The translations under genes and the position numbers were made by a program. Shown here piece by piece: positions 16,833 to 26,210 of a stretch of 64,000 bases of DNA (positions are counted from its first letter, which is position 1; each line of letters begins with the position of its first letter). The stretch is from Acuticoccus sp039034015 (GTDB lineage Bacteria; Pseudomonadota; Alphaproteobacteria; Rhizobiales; Amorphaceae). The notes below the pieces were generated by a model. The model was not told the DNA's origin. It ran no database searches and saw nothing but the letters and a program-made list of their open reading frames with translations. The stretch lies in NCBI GenBank assembly GCA_039034015.1, contig JBCCBM010000016.1, forward strand, positions 27,221 through 91,220, read 5' to 3'.

Positions 16833-18137
16833 CAGGGCCGCGCCATCGCGGATCTTCTTTTTCTCGTCCTCATCATCGGAATCGCTGAGCGCGTCATAGT
16901 GGGCCGCCGCCTCCTTAAAGGTGGCAAACACGTATGTGTCCCCCACCACCTTCACCGTGCCGTCGCGGACCAAGCGGTCGAGCGCATCATCAAGCTCAAA
17001 GTCAATGGCAACGCCGTACCGCTCCAGGATCGTGGCGTCGATCATCGCCTTCCGGGAGGGGAGTTCGGACGCCTCCACCCGCTCCCCGGCCATGAAGGTG
17101 AGCGTGATCAAGTCTTCCTTCACGTCCTCCTCCTCCGCCCGGTCCAGCAGCAGCGCGAGGGCCGCACGGTTGTTGGCAAGGTTGTGGAAGAAGAGTTTTT
17201 GTGAAAGCTCCATCATGTATCGGTTGCGCTGGTTGAAGAATGTTGTGATCTGCCGCGCCAACAGGCCGATAAAACCGAACAGAGCGCCCAGCAATGCAAA
17301 CGGGTTTGTCGCGGCCAAAACCTTGCCGGTGGTCGTAAAAATGCCAAATAGCGTCCCGCCACCGGCCGTTGCGAAAAACTTGATCTTGTCGAACGGACGA
17401 AATTGGACGGTGCGGAGCGGGAACAAGATCTGAAGATCATGCTCCGGCATGTCCTTAAACACCTTCATATAGATGTAGTCGGACGACGTTGCCTTCGGCA
17501 GGGCGCGGCGCTTGCGGCGGACTTGGCGCAGCGCCTTCTTTTCGCTCACCTCGCCACCGTCGGCAAATTCGCGCGCGCGGTCCTCGTCGGACTTGAGCTT
17601 TAAGAGCACGAAGAGGCGGCGATGGAGCCGGACGGGAAAGCTTTTTTTCAGAAAAAACGTCTCCGGCCGGCGGACCGAACGCTCTTCCGTATAGGTCTCG
17701 CGCGAGTAGATCAGCAGCTTGTCATACTCGGCAAGATCCACCTCAATCTTCAAAGAGTACGGCGTTTCTTCGTTGAGGATCGTGTTGATCTGATCCAAGC
17801 TGATCGCTGTATAGTTCGCGCGGGTCAGAAGGTTATGGGTGAGGTTGGAAAGTTCATCCTCCATCCCATCCCGCTCTTCCTCAGAAAAGCTGAGGACGCG
17901 CACTGTGTCCCGGTCGGGCGAGAAGGGCAGATAGCACCGCTGCATTTCGTCGGAGAGGACGTTATAGTCGTGGCCGCGGTGCTTTTGCAGTTGGATTGCC
18001 ATCGTCATAAAGGTGTCGCGGCAAATGTCGTCCACCGACAGGCACAAATCTTTGATCACCGCTTGGCGCGACAGGGGGATGAAGCGGCTGGTCTCCCGCC
18101 CGGGGAGGGCGTCTTCGCGCGGTGCTTTGGCGTCCAC
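16815..18137 (-). CDS. DUF3754 (TMEM143-like) membrane protein
   Basis: This is a 440-residue protein of the DUF3754 family, related to eukaryotic TMEM143. A charged N-terminal domain (about 1-255) contains YIYMKVFKDMPEHDLQILFP, followed by two close hydrophobic segments (about 275-295 and 298-318: TAGGGTLFGIFTTTGKVLA and NPFALLGALFGFIGLLA). The soluble tail has RNRYMMELSQKLFFHNLANN and ends in an acidic/Lys stretch. The start is GTG 18137, with AAGGGGAGG five bases upstream and 13 bp after the VWA stop. Biochemical function is unknown. Its place in a VWA/MoxR neighbourhood suggests an envelope-related role. Confidence 0.8.
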   Translation of the reverse strand: MDAKAPREDALPGRETSRFIPLSRQAVIKDLCLSVDDICRDTFMTMAIQLQKHRGHDYNVLSDEMQRCYLPFSPDRDTVRVLSFSEEERDGMEDELSNLTHNLLTRANYTAISLDQINTILNEETPYSLKIEVDLAEYDKLLIYSRETYTEERSVRRPETFFLKKSFPVRLHRRLFVLLKLKSDEDRAREFADGGEVSEKKALRQVRRKRRALPKATSSDYIYMKVFKDMPEHDLQILFPLRTVQFRPFDKIKFFATAGGGTLFGIFTTTGKVLAATNPFALLGALFGFIGLLARQITTFFNQRNRYMMELSQKLFFHNLANNRAALALLLDRAEEEDVKEDLITLTFMAGERVEASELPSRKAMIDATILERYGVAIDFELDDALDRLVRDGTVKVVGDTYVFATFKEAAAHYDALSDSDDEDEKKKIRDGAALSALEA

Positions 18138-18150
18138 AATCGCCTCCCCT

Positions 18151-19335
18151 TCAGCGTCTGAGGGCGTCCACCGCACCCTCAAGGCCCGCCAGCGAGAGCT
18201 CAAACATGCGCCCGCCCATCAGCTCGCCGATCATAGACGTGGAGGCCGTGTAATCCCAATAGGCCGCAGGTTGCGGGTTGATCCACGCCGCCTTCGGAAA
18301 ACGCGCCAGAAGCCGGCCCATCCAGACAGCGCCCGCCTCCTCGTTCCAGTGCTCCACCGAGCCGCCGGGCATCGTAATCTCGTAAGGGCTCATGGCCGCA
18401 TCGCCCACCAGAACGAGCCGCGTGTCGGCCGGGAACGTGCGGATCACCTCCTCCGTCGCGATTTGATCCACCCGCCGGCGCGCGTTTTCGCGCCAAACGC
18501 CCTCATAAACGCAGTTGTGAAAGTAAAGCTGGGTGAGCGACTTGAACTCCGACTTTGCCGCGCTGAACAACGCTTCGCACAGGGCCACATGGTCATCCAT
18601 GGAGCCGCCAATATCGAATAAGATCAACAACTTGATGGCGTTCTGACGCTCACGCTGGGTGCGAACGTCCAAAAACCCTTCCCGCGCGGTGGCCGAAATT
18701 GTGCCCTGAAGGTCAAGCTCTTCCGCCCCGCCTGTGCGCGCCAGGCGCCGCAATTTGCGCAGCGCAAGCCGAAAGGCCCGGGTGCCAAGCGCAGCGTCGC
18801 CATCAAGATCGCGGAACTCGCGCCGGTCCCACACCTTCACTGCCCGGCGGTGGCGGCTCTCATGCTGGCCGATGCGCACGCCCTCAGGATTATAACCATA
18901 GGCGCCAAAGGGGCTCGTCCCATTGGTCCCAATCATCTTTGAGCCGCCCTGATGGCGCTCATTTTGGCGCTCCAGCCGTTCTTTCAGCGCGTCCATCAGC
19001 GCCTCAAACCCGCCGAGCGCCTCAATCTTGGCCTTCTCCTCCTCCGAGAACACGCGGTCCGCGAGCGCCCGCAGCCACTCATCCGGCAATTCGCGCGTGG
19101 CAACGCCTTCCGTGCCGGACACTGCCTCAAGCCCCTTGAACACGCGGGCAAACACCCGGTCGAACGCATCAATCTTGGTCTCGTCCTTCACCAAGATTGT
19201 GCGGGCGAGCTGATAAAACGCCTCCACATCGCCGCCCGCGAGCCCCGCGCGGGTCGCCTCCAAAAGCGTCAAATATTCGCGCAAAGAGACCGGCACCCCT
19301 TCGGCGCGCAGACCATGGAAGAGCGGCGTGAACAC
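18151..19335 (-). CDS. VWA domain-containing protein (CoxE-like)
   Basis: The 394-residue protein has a C-terminal von Willebrand factor A-like domain (about 220-390). The metal-site motif is degenerate: DIGGSMDDH in place of DxSxS keeps Asp and one Ser. The N-terminal half is helical and charged, as in CoxE-like proteins. This family is the usual partner of MoxR ATPases; the MoxR gene here starts 2.6 kb away on the opposite strand. The GTG start at 19335 lies 5 bp after the stop of the YcjF-like gene, so it is in that operon. Confidence 0.85.
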   Translation of the reverse strand: MFTPLFHGLRAEGVPVSLREYLTLLEATRAGLAGGDVEAFYQLARTILVKDETKIDAFDRVFARVFKGLEAVSGTEGVATRELPDEWLRALADRVFSEEEKAKIEALGGFEALMDALKERLERQNERHQGGSKMIGTNGTSPFGAYGYNPEGVRIGQHESRHRRAVKVWDRREFRDLDGDAALGTRAFRLALRKLRRLARTGGAEELDLQGTISATAREGFLDVRTQRERQNAIKLLILFDIGGSMDDHVALCEALFSAAKSEFKSLTQLYFHNCVYEGVWRENARRRVDQIATEEVIRTFPADTRLVLVGDAAMSPYEITMPGGSVEHWNEEAGAVWMGRLLARFPKAAWINPQPAAYWDYTASTSMIGELMGGRMFELSLAGLEGAVDALRR

Positions 19336-19340
19336 GGGGC

Positions 19341-20330
19341 CTAACGCGCCTCATCCGCCGGCGCGATGCGCCCGATTTCTTTGACAATATCTTTCACGCG
19401 CGGCCGGTTGCCCTCCACAAAGGGGAGGGGGCGCAACACATCCAGCGTCGCAAGACCGAGCCGCGCCGTCATGAGGCCATTGACAATGCCCTCGCCAAGC
19501 TTGGCCGACAGTGTGGCGGCAATCCCCTTGCCCACCACTTCGCCCACCAATGTGTCGCCGGCGGCCATCCCCCCCGTCACCGCAAGGTGGGCGACCGCGT
19601 GGCGCAACACGCGGAAAAACCCCAGCGTCCCCGGGCGCCCGCCATAAATGACCGCAATTTTGCGCACCAAGGAGAGCGAGGCGAAGAGCACAAACGCAAG
19701 GTCCACCAGCGCCCGGGGCGAAAGGGCGGTCACCGCCGCCACCCGCCGCGCGGTGGAGACAATCGCCTGGGTCGCCTCCCGGTCGAGGGGGGCCAGCACC
19801 TCCCGCTCGGCCACAGCCACAAGGTCGGCGGGGGCGATCACGTCTTTTAAGTAAGGTTTGAGCGCGCCGCGCCCACGCGCGGTCTCCGGCCGATCGGCAT
19901 AAAGGTCGGCAAGGTCTTCCAACACATCGCGGGCCAGGCGCTTGTCGCTGGTCGCCACCGCGCGCTCGGCCCTGTGGCGCAGGGTCTCCACGGCCTTCAG
20001 CCGGCGGATCGCAAACCACTCCCGCGCCACCATGCCGATGAGCCCGATGGCCGCCAGCGCCGTCAACGCCCCCGCAACGGTGCCGAGCCACGGGATGCGC
20101 GCCAAAAGATCCTCGATAAAGCCGTAAAGCGCGATGGATAGCGCCAACGCCGAAAGCCCCGACACACCCACAAGGAAGAGCTTTAAAAAGCTGAATCCTT
20201 TGCGCCTTTTTGGCGGTGGCGGGGCTTTGGGTTTGCGCGGCGGTTCGGGGCGCTCGGGCGCACGACGATCGGGCGGCGCATCGTCGACATTCACCTCGTC
20301 GACATCGAACACGATGGGGCGGCGCGTCAC
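19341..20330 (-). CDS. YcjF-like membrane protein (UPF0283/DUF697)
   Basis: The 329-residue protein has a Pro/Lys/Arg-rich cytoplasmic N-terminus (about 1-45), two membrane helices (about 47-70 and 80-102) and a C-terminal DUF697-type domain (about 190-320). That domain carries LSPRALVDLAFVLFASLSLVRKIAVIYGG, the region conserved in YcjF/TIGR01620 proteins. YcjF genes pair with ycjX, as here, where the GTG start overlaps the ycjX stop by four bases. In enterobacteria the pair belongs to the Psp envelope-stress regulon; a similar role here is inferred. Confidence 0.85.
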   Translation of the reverse strand: MTRRPIVFDVDEVNVDDAPPDRRAPERPEPPRKPKAPPPPKRRKGFSFLKLFLVGVSGLSALALSIALYGFIEDLLARIPWLGTVAGALTALAAIGLIGMVAREWFAIRRLKAVETLRHRAERAVATSDKRLARDVLEDLADLYADRPETARGRGALKPYLKDVIAPADLVAVAEREVLAPLDREATQAIVSTARRVAAVTALSPRALVDLAFVLFASLSLVRKIAVIYGGRPGTLGFFRVLRHAVAHLAVTGGMAAGDTLVGEVVGKGIAATLSAKLGEGIVNGLMTARLGLATLDVLRPLPFVEGNRPRVKDIVKEIGRIAPADEAR

Positions 20331-21778
20331 GTGAGCTTGTCTCCGATGAGCGAGTGCAGCACCCGATCGAGGCGAATGTGGGGCAGCGTCACAGAAAGGC
20401 CCTCCCCGTTGGCCGCAACGGCGCTGGGGCGAAAGCGCAGCGTCGTCACCCCATAAACATCGTCGGTGTTTTGCAGCGCGCGGGAGAGATCGGCCGGCAA
20501 TTCACCCGGAAAGAGCCCGATCTCGCTCATCCCGTCAAAGGTGCGCCCCTCGATGGTCTCACCCTTGAGGGGTGTGCCAATGATTGTGGGGAACGCTTCG
20601 CCAGCGCGGCTTGCAAAACCCTCGCGCGTGGCGCGCACGGCCGCAATCGCGGCCACATCCACCGAAGCGCCGGCAAACTCGGCCGCCTCCCGCGCCTCTG
20701 CCACCAGCAGCGAAAGGATCGCCTCAAGACTGTCATGGTCGCTGTGGTGGATGTGGTCGGCCTTGGTGGCGACAAACAAGATCTTTTCGATCTTTCGATC
20801 AAACAGGCTGCCCAAAAGGCTGAGCTTTCCGGTGCGAAAGCACGCGAGCACGGCCGACAGCGCGCGGCGCAACTCCTCCACCGCCCGCGGCCCGCCGTTC
20901 AGCGCCGACAACACGTCCACCAGCACAATCTGCCGGTCGAGCTTTGCAAAGTGATCGCGGAAAAACGGCTTCACCACATGGGTGCGGTAGGCATCATACC
21001 GCCGCTCCATCATGGCCCAAAGGCTGCCCGGCGGCGCGGACCCCTCCGCGGGCAGGGGCAGCGGCGCAAAGGTGAGCGCGGGGGAGCCGGCCATGTCGCC
21101 CGGCATCAAAAAGCGACCCGGCGGAAGGGCGGCGAGCGCATCAGGATCTGCGCGCGCTGCCGTCAGATACGCGGTGAAGGCGCGGGCCAAGTGCTCGGCC
21201 AGCGGCTCGGACTCCGCCTCGGCCGGGTCAATGCCGGCAAGGGCGCTCCGCCACACATCCGCCTCCAGGGGGCGGCGTTTGGCGTCGGCCTCTGCGTCCG
21301 CGCACCACGCGCGGTAGTCAAGGCCCATCAGCGGGAGGTCCAGCAGCCACTCGCCCGGGTAATCCACAAGGTCGATGTGGAGCGTGCCGGGGCCAACGCG
21401 CCGGGTGAAAAGCTGCGCGCTCTCATAGTGCAGCGTCACGCGAAGCTGGGCGATCCGGCTGGTGGAGGCGGGCCACACACGCTCCCGCACCAGCGCTTTG
21501 ACGTGCGCCTCATAGGCAAAGCGGGGCACTTCATCATCCGGCTGGGGGGCAAGCTCTGCCCGGGTGAGCCGCCCCTCGGTGTACGCCTTGAAGAGCGGCA
21601 GACGCCCGCCGTGGATGAGACTGTGCACCAGCGCGGTGAGGAACACAGTTTTTCCCGCGCGCGACAGGCCCGTCACCCCGAGGCGGATGGTGGGGGACGA
21701 AAACTCGGCAAGCCGCTCGTCAAGCACTTTGGCCGCCTGGCGGGCCTGATCTTCAAAACGGCGCAGACGTTCGCGCAT
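20327..21778 (-). CDS. ycjX: YcjX-like P-loop protein (DUF463)
   Basis: This is a predicted GTPase-like P-loop protein of 483 residues. It has Walker A GLSRAGKTVFLTALVHSL (about 59-76), the family block WMMERRYDAYRTHVVKPFF (first residue written as in the gene, A-M-M-E), QIVLVDVLSALNGG as the Walker B-like strand, and LFVATKADHIHHSDH containing an NKxD-like TKAD motif. The family, DUF463/YcjX, is found with YcjF. The ATG at 21778 starts the minus-strand run ycjX-ycjF-VWA-DUF3754. The 131-bp gap to the divergent lipid kinase gene should hold its promoter, though no convincing boxes were found. Confidence 0.88.
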   Translation of the reverse strand: MRERLRRFEDQARQAAKVLDERLAEFSSPTIRLGVTGLSRAGKTVFLTALVHSLIHGGRLPLFKAYTEGRLTRAELAPQPDDEVPRFAYEAHVKALVRERVWPASTSRIAQLRVTLHYESAQLFTRRVGPGTLHIDLVDYPGEWLLDLPLMGLDYRAWCADAEADAKRRPLEADVWRSALAGIDPAEAESEPLAEHLARAFTAYLTAARADPDALAALPPGRFLMPGDMAGSPALTFAPLPLPAEGSAPPGSLWAMMERRYDAYRTHVVKPFFRDHFAKLDRQIVLVDVLSALNGGPRAVEELRRALSAVLACFRTGKLSLLGSLFDRKIEKILFVATKADHIHHSDHDSLEAILSLLVAEAREAAEFAGASVDVAAIAAVRATREGFASRAGEAFPTIIGTPLKGETIEGRTFDGMSEIGLFPGELPADLSRALQNTDDVYGVTTLRFRPSAVAANGEGLSVTLPHIRLDRVLHSLIGDKLT

Positions 21779-21909
21779 CAGTGTTCGTGTCCGCTCCAGA
21801 AAACTCGCGTGGCGCGCACCCTTCCTTACGTCGCGCGCGGGCCGATGAGAAGCGTGAACGAAATCGCCGGTCGCCGCGTTCTCCGTTGCGAGTTGACTGG
21901 GGTGCGTGC

Positions 21910-22779
21910 GTGCCGACGGCCATCGTGATTGTGAACAAGGCCTCCGGCGGGCACAACGCGGGCGCTGAGAGCGCCGCTGCGCTGCTCTCCGATGTGGGCA
22001 TCAAGGCGCGGGTGCTCACCGGCCCCGTGCGCGACCAGATCCGAAAAAGCCGCCGCGCGGCGGAAGATCTTGTGGTGGTCGACGGTGGGGATGGCACCAT
22101 CAGCGCCGCAATTGCCGCCCACGCGGGCACGGATCGGCCCGTCGGCATCTTGCCGGCCGGCACCATGAACCTTTTGGCGAGCGACAATCACCTCCCCATC
22201 GACCGGCGGGCGGCCGCGGCCGTAATTGCGGCCGGGCACGTCAAGCCGCTCCACGCCGGGCGCATGGGCAACCGCCTCTTTCTGCACAGCGCGTTCACGG
22301 GCCTCCCGGCGCGCATTGGCATGCACCGGGAAAATTTTCGCGGCCGCATGGGGCTTTTCACCAAGGCGCGCCTCGCGGTCCACGCGCTCTCCACCCTGCG
22401 GCGCGACCCGACCCTCTCGCTGACGTCGGAGGAGGGGGCGGCCCTCACCGGCCCCACGTTCGTGGTCGCCGTGGGCGGCTTTGGGGGCCCAATGCTCCCA
22501 ACGCCGGAGCGCACCGACATTGCGAGCGGGCAGCTCACCGCGCTCGCCCTCAAGGCGGAGGATGCGGCCGACCTTGCCCGCCTTGCCGTGCGCGGTGTGT
22601 TCAGCACGCTTGCGGATGATGCCTCGGTGGAAACGCTCACCTTCACGAACGCCGCGCTCCGGGCGCCGCGCTCCCACGTCTATGCGATGATGGACGGGGA
22701 GAGCGTCCTGTTGCGCGTTCCCGCGCCGATCGCCATCGTGCCCGACGCCGCGTGGCTCCTCGCGCCCGCCGCGCCATGA
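21910..22779 (+). CDS. Diacylglycerol/lipid kinase family protein
   Basis: This is an ATP-dependent lipid kinase of the DgkB/YegS fold, about 289 residues. The motifs are the N-terminal IVIVNKASGG, the nucleotide-binding VVDGGDGTIS and GILPAGTMNLLASD. The substrate lipid is not predictable. The GTG at 21910 is chosen because the domain begins at once after it and the region to 21781, though open, lies in the divergent promoter gap; the ribosome site is weak, so the start is uncertain. Its TGA overlaps the next ATG. Confidence 0.82.
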   Translation: MPTAIVIVNKASGGHNAGAESAAALLSDVGIKARVLTGPVRDQIRKSRRAAEDLVVVDGGDGTISAAIAAHAGTDRPVGILPAGTMNLLASDNHLPIDRRAAAAVIAAGHVKPLHAGRMGNRLFLHSAFTGLPARIGMHRENFRGRMGLFTKARLAVHALSTLRRDPTLSLTSEEGAALTGPTFVVAVGGFGGPMLPTPERTDIASGQLTALALKAEDAADLARLAVRGVFSTLADDASVETLTFTNAALRAPRSHVYAMMDGESVLLRVPAPIAIVPDAAWLLAPAAP

Positions 22780-23585
22780 CCGCAATTGCCCAACTCTCCG
22801 ACATTCACTTCGGCTCCGACGCCCCCGGCACGGCCGAACGGCTCGCCGACGCGCTAAACCGCGCGCGGTTCGATCTCGTGATCTTGTCCGGCGATCTCAC
22901 CATGGCCGCGCGCCACAGCGAGTTTGCCGCCGCCCGCGCCTTCATCGACGCGCTTTCTGCGCCCACACTGTCCGTGCCCGGCAACCACGACATCACCCCC
23001 TACAATCTGATTGAGCGCTTTGCCGCGCCCTACGCGCGGTTTCGCCGCCATGTGGGCGCGCTGGAGCCGGCCTTTGCCAACGATGATGTGGCGGTGGTGG
23101 GGCTCAACACCGCGCGGCGCATGCGATTGCGGCTTGATTGGTCCCACGGCAGCGTGTCCCGGCGGCAAATTGCGGCAGTGGCGGACCGGTTTGCCGCGCT
23201 CCCGCAGACGCCGTTTCGCATTGTCGTCGCCCATCACCCGTTTTTGGAGGAGGACACCGCCGACCTTGGTGAGCGGCCCCGCGTGATGGTCAAACGCGCG
23301 CGGCGGGCCCTTGCGCGCTTTGCCGAGCTTGGCGTCCACGTGGTTATGGCCGGGCACCTCCACCGCACCTATGCGGCGACCTACACGGGGCCCTCGCACC
23401 CAGTGGTGACCGTCCAGGCCGGCACCGCGCTTTCCCACCGCACCCGCGGCGAGCCGAATAGCTTTAACCGGGTCGACATTCTCGGCGACACGCTCACCGT
23501 GCGGCCGGTCGTCTCGACCGCGGACGGTTGGCAGGCGGGCGCGCCCATCGCAACCGTTGCGGCCTCAGATGCAGGTGCCGCTTAA
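22776..23585 (+). CDS. Calcineurin-like metallophosphoesterase
   Basis: The 269-residue protein has the complete metallophosphoesterase signature: DIHFG, GDLT, GNHDI, VVAHHP and GHLHRTY, the residues that hold two metal ions. It is similar in layout to CpdA/Icc-type cyclic-nucleotide phosphodiesterases, but the substrate is unassigned. The start overlaps the lipid kinase stop by four bases (ATGA), so the two are probably co-translated; a phospholipid-headgroup phosphatase role is one possibility. It converges with the EAL gene, overlapping its end by 21 bp. Confidence 0.88.
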   Translation: MTAIAQLSDIHFGSDAPGTAERLADALNRARFDLVILSGDLTMAARHSEFAAARAFIDALSAPTLSVPGNHDITPYNLIERFAAPYARFRRHVGALEPAFANDDVAVVGLNTARRMRLRLDWSHGSVSRRQIAAVADRFAALPQTPFRIVVAHHPFLEEDTADLGERPRVMVKRARRALARFAELGVHVVMAGHLHRTYAATYTGPSHPVVTVQAGTALSHRTRGEPNSFNRVDILGDTLTVRPVVSTADGWQAGAPIATVAASDAGAA

Positions 23586-25715
23586 GAGCTCATAGATGCG
23601 GCGCTGGCGGCCCAAAAATTCGGCCGCCTCCTCAAACGGCAGCGCGGGGGCGAACACAAAGCCCTGGCCCACCTTGCAGCCGATCGCCCGGAGCTTGCGC
23701 AGCGTTTCCTCATCCTCAATCCCCTCGGCCACCAGCGAAAGGTTGAGTTTGCGCGCCATGTGCACGATCGCGGTCACGATCTGCTGGCTGGAGGGCGTTG
23801 CGGAGGTGACGAAGCTGCGGTCCACCTTCACCTCGCGGATGAAGGGTTCGCGCACATGGCTGAGGGAGGCAAACCCGGTCCCAAAATCGTCCAGCGCGAG
23901 GCGGTAGCCCACTTGGCTCAGCCGGTGAAGGTTGCCGGTGATGGTGTCCTTGTCGCGGAAGAGGACGTTTTCAAGGATTTCGAAGGTGATCTCGCTGGGC
24001 TGCACCTCAAAGCGGAGCTGAAGGTCCATGATGAGGTCGACAAGGTCGGGCTTCATCAACTGCTGGGTGGCAAGGTTGATGGCAATGTGCCCAAAGTCGA
24101 GCTCCATCTTCCGGAACATATTGGCCGCTTGGAACGAGCCGATGAGCGTCACATTGGAGAGGTCCGCGCCAACGATGGGCGATTCCAGCGCGGGCCAGAA
24201 GGCGCCAGGGGTGAGGACGCCCCGGTCGGGGTGGCGCCACCGGCACAGCGCCTCAAACCCCACCACAAGCCCGGTCTCAAGGTCCACCTTCGGCTGGAAG
24301 AAGGGCTGAAACTCACGGTTGGTGAGCGCCTGGCGAATCTCGTCAATGAAGCGAATTTCGGATTCGCGCTGCTGGCGGATCTTCTTGTCAAACCGGGAGA
24401 ACTGCCGCGTTCCGGCCTTCTCATTGAGGGCGTAGCTGGCGGCGCCGTAAAGGTCGAGCCCCTCCTGGGTGTCGTTGGGGTAGATGGCAAAGCCGAGGGA
24501 GGCAGAGGCCTCCATGGGCGTCTCTTCGATGGTGACGGTGGTTTGCAGCGCCTCAAACACCACGCGCGCCCGTTCGGCAATCCCCGCGCTGGAGGTGGCT
24601 TCGGAGAGCACGACCCCAAAGTCGGCCTCCCCCAGGCGGATCACACTGTCGCTGGCGCGCACAAGGTTTGACACCGCCCGCGCCATGAAGCGGATCAACG
24701 CATCGCTGGACGTGCGCCCGTGGCGGCGCATGATGTCAGGAAAATCGTCAACCCGGATCAGCAGGAGCCCTGCCATGGTGTTGGTGCGTTGGGCCGCCTC
24801 CGTTGCCGCATTCACGATGCGGTCAAGCTGGCCGCGGTTGTAAAGCCCCGTCAGCGGGTCGCGCTCGGCAAGGGTGAGGTTCGCGCGGATCCGCGCCACC
24901 TCATCGGTCACATCCGAGACGGTGATCACCGTCTCAAGATCGTACGGGTCGCCCTCCAAACGCTGCACGCGCACGCGAATGGCGCGGAAGGTGCCATCGG
25001 CCCGGTCGATCTCGCAGGTTTTGCAAAAGGTGCGGCCGGGGACGGGGGCGGCCGCGCACGCGGCGCGGATGGTCGCGCGGTCGTGGGGGGCGAAGGCGGA
25101 CAACAAACAGTCGAGCGTCGGCGCTTCCGACAGGCGCAGGATCGACAGGGACCGGTCGTCGGCGCGAAGATCGGTTGCCGCAACGCCAATGGTGACGACG
25201 CCGGCGCGCGCCATGCTCACCGCCGTCTCGCGCACGAAAAGGTCGGTCTCGAGCCGCGCCATGTAGCGCGCGCTTGCGCTCCACTCGCTGGCGGCGGCTG
25301 CGGCAATCCCCTCCATCACCGCAACGGCGCGGTCAATGGGCCCGCGATCGTCAGGCATCGCGGGCAGGAGCGCGGCCATCCACTGGTGTTGGGGGCCAAC
25401 GGCAAAGCGCACGCTGACCGCAAACCCCACCACCTGGTCGCCCCTCACGAGGGGATGAAGGCCGGGTTTCGCCGGCGCCACCCAGGCCGCGCCGCGCCGC
25501 TCATGGGCGGCGCTATCACCATCCAGCGCGTGGATAATGGGCGGGTCATCGGCGGTGGGGGTGAAGAGGGCGGCGGGCGCCCCGCAAAGGGCCGCAAACG
25601 AGCGGGCAAGCTCCGCCGTTCGGAGATAAAGGGGGGGCAACGCCAAGTCGCCCTTTGCGCCCAAAATTGGCGGCGCCACGGGCGGCACGCGCCATTCGGC
25701 CTCACGCTGTGTCAC
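23565..25715 (-). CDS. PAS-GGDEF-EAL protein; GGDEF site degenerate
   Basis: This is a predicted cyclic-di-GMP phosphodiesterase of 716 residues. It has an N-terminal unassigned sensor region (1-160) and a PAS-like domain (about 165-272). The GGDEF domain starts at RDPLTGLYNR (285-294), but the active-site motif is GEADF (362-366), which should be catalytically dead. The EAL domain (about 465-705) keeps EAL (488-490), INLA, ITFEILE, DDFGTG (609-614) and VAEGIED, so hydrolysis is likely retained. The dead GGDEF may bind GTP as an allosteric module. No membrane segment is evident. Confidence 0.9.
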   Translation of the reverse strand: MTQREAEWRVPPVAPPILGAKGDLALPPLYLRTAELARSFAALCGAPAALFTPTADDPPIIHALDGDSAAHERRGAAWVAPAKPGLHPLVRGDQVVGFAVSVRFAVGPQHQWMAALLPAMPDDRGPIDRAVAVMEGIAAAAASEWSASARYMARLETDLFVRETAVSMARAGVVTIGVAATDLRADDRSLSILRLSEAPTLDCLLSAFAPHDRATIRAACAAAPVPGRTFCKTCEIDRADGTFRAIRVRVQRLEGDPYDLETVITVSDVTDEVARIRANLTLAERDPLTGLYNRGQLDRIVNAATEAAQRTNTMAGLLLIRVDDFPDIMRRHGRTSSDALIRFMARAVSNLVRASDSVIRLGEADFGVVLSEATSSAGIAERARVVFEALQTTVTIEETPMEASASLGFAIYPNDTQEGLDLYGAASYALNEKAGTRQFSRFDKKIRQQRESEIRFIDEIRQALTNREFQPFFQPKVDLETGLVVGFEALCRWRHPDRGVLTPGAFWPALESPIVGADLSNVTLIGSFQAANMFRKMELDFGHIAINLATQQLMKPDLVDLIMDLQLRFEVQPSEITFEILENVLFRDKDTITGNLHRLSQVGYRLALDDFGTGFASLSHVREPFIREVKVDRSFVTSATPSSQQIVTAIVHMARKLNLSLVAEGIEDEETLRKLRAIGCKVGQGFVFAPALPFEEAAEFLGRQRRIYELLSGTCI

Positions 25716-25779
25716 TCTCGCGCCCTTTGGTCTTACGGTTGCTGCGGACGTCTCCCTTGTGCCAGAGCGGTCTTCCGTG

Positions 25780-25800
25780 GGGCTGACCGAGCCTCAGCCC
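25780..25800 (-). terminator. Hairpin at the end of the transporter operon
   Basis: GGGCTGA and TCAGCCC form a perfect 7-bp stem with a 7-nt loop. The stem includes the stop codon of the MarR gene. No T-run follows, so it is at best a weak or Rho-assisted terminator. Confidence 0.3.
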
Positions 25801-26210
25801 AGCTTGCGTAGCAGTTTTGCAACGGCTGTTCGTTCATCGGCCCCAAGCGGCTGCAGCGTGGCCTCGGTGATGGCGCGACCGAGCGCCGTGAGTTCGGGGA
25901 TGAGCGCGCGCCCCGTGGCCGACAGTTCGATGATCCTGAGGCGCCCATCGTTCGGATCGGGGGATGCTGTGACCAAGTCTTTGGCGCGCAACCGGTCCAC
26001 CACCCCCTTCGCGGTCGCCACATCAAGCCCCGTCAGCCGGCCAAGGTGGTTTTGGCTCACCGGGCCCACCTCGGCGAGGCGCATCAGAACGGCAAACTGG
26101 GTGGGCGTCAGCCCGTTCGTCATGTGGGTCTGAAAGATGGCGCCGTGCCGCTGGCTCGCCAGGCGCAGCAGGAAGCCCACCTGGTCGTCAAGGCGGTAGG
26201 GTTCGCTCAC
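25794..26210 (-). CDS. MarR family transcriptional regulator
   Basis: The 138-residue winged-helix regulator shows LTPTQFAVLMRLAEVGPVSQ, the recognition helix region LGRLTGLDVATAKGVVDRL and the wing DPNDGRLRIIELSATG. MarR proteins usually respond to aromatic or phenolic ligands and repress neighbouring catabolic or transport genes. It is the last gene of the liv-type run and its GTG start overlaps the livF stop, so it is probably co-expressed with the transporter it may control. Confidence 0.9.
   Translation of the reverse strand: MSEPYRLDDQVGFLLRLASQRHGAIFQTHMTNGLTPTQFAVLMRLAEVGPVSQNHLGRLTGLDVATAKGVVDRLRAKDLVTASPDPNDGRLRIIELSATGRALIPELTALGRAITEATLQPLGADERTAVAKLLRKLG

Noticed and set aside
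20210..21928. 572-codon plus-strand open frame
   Set aside because: It lies antisense to ycjX and ycjF-like genes, has Arg/Gly/His-rich low-information sequence, and no family motif. It is a GC-bias shadow.
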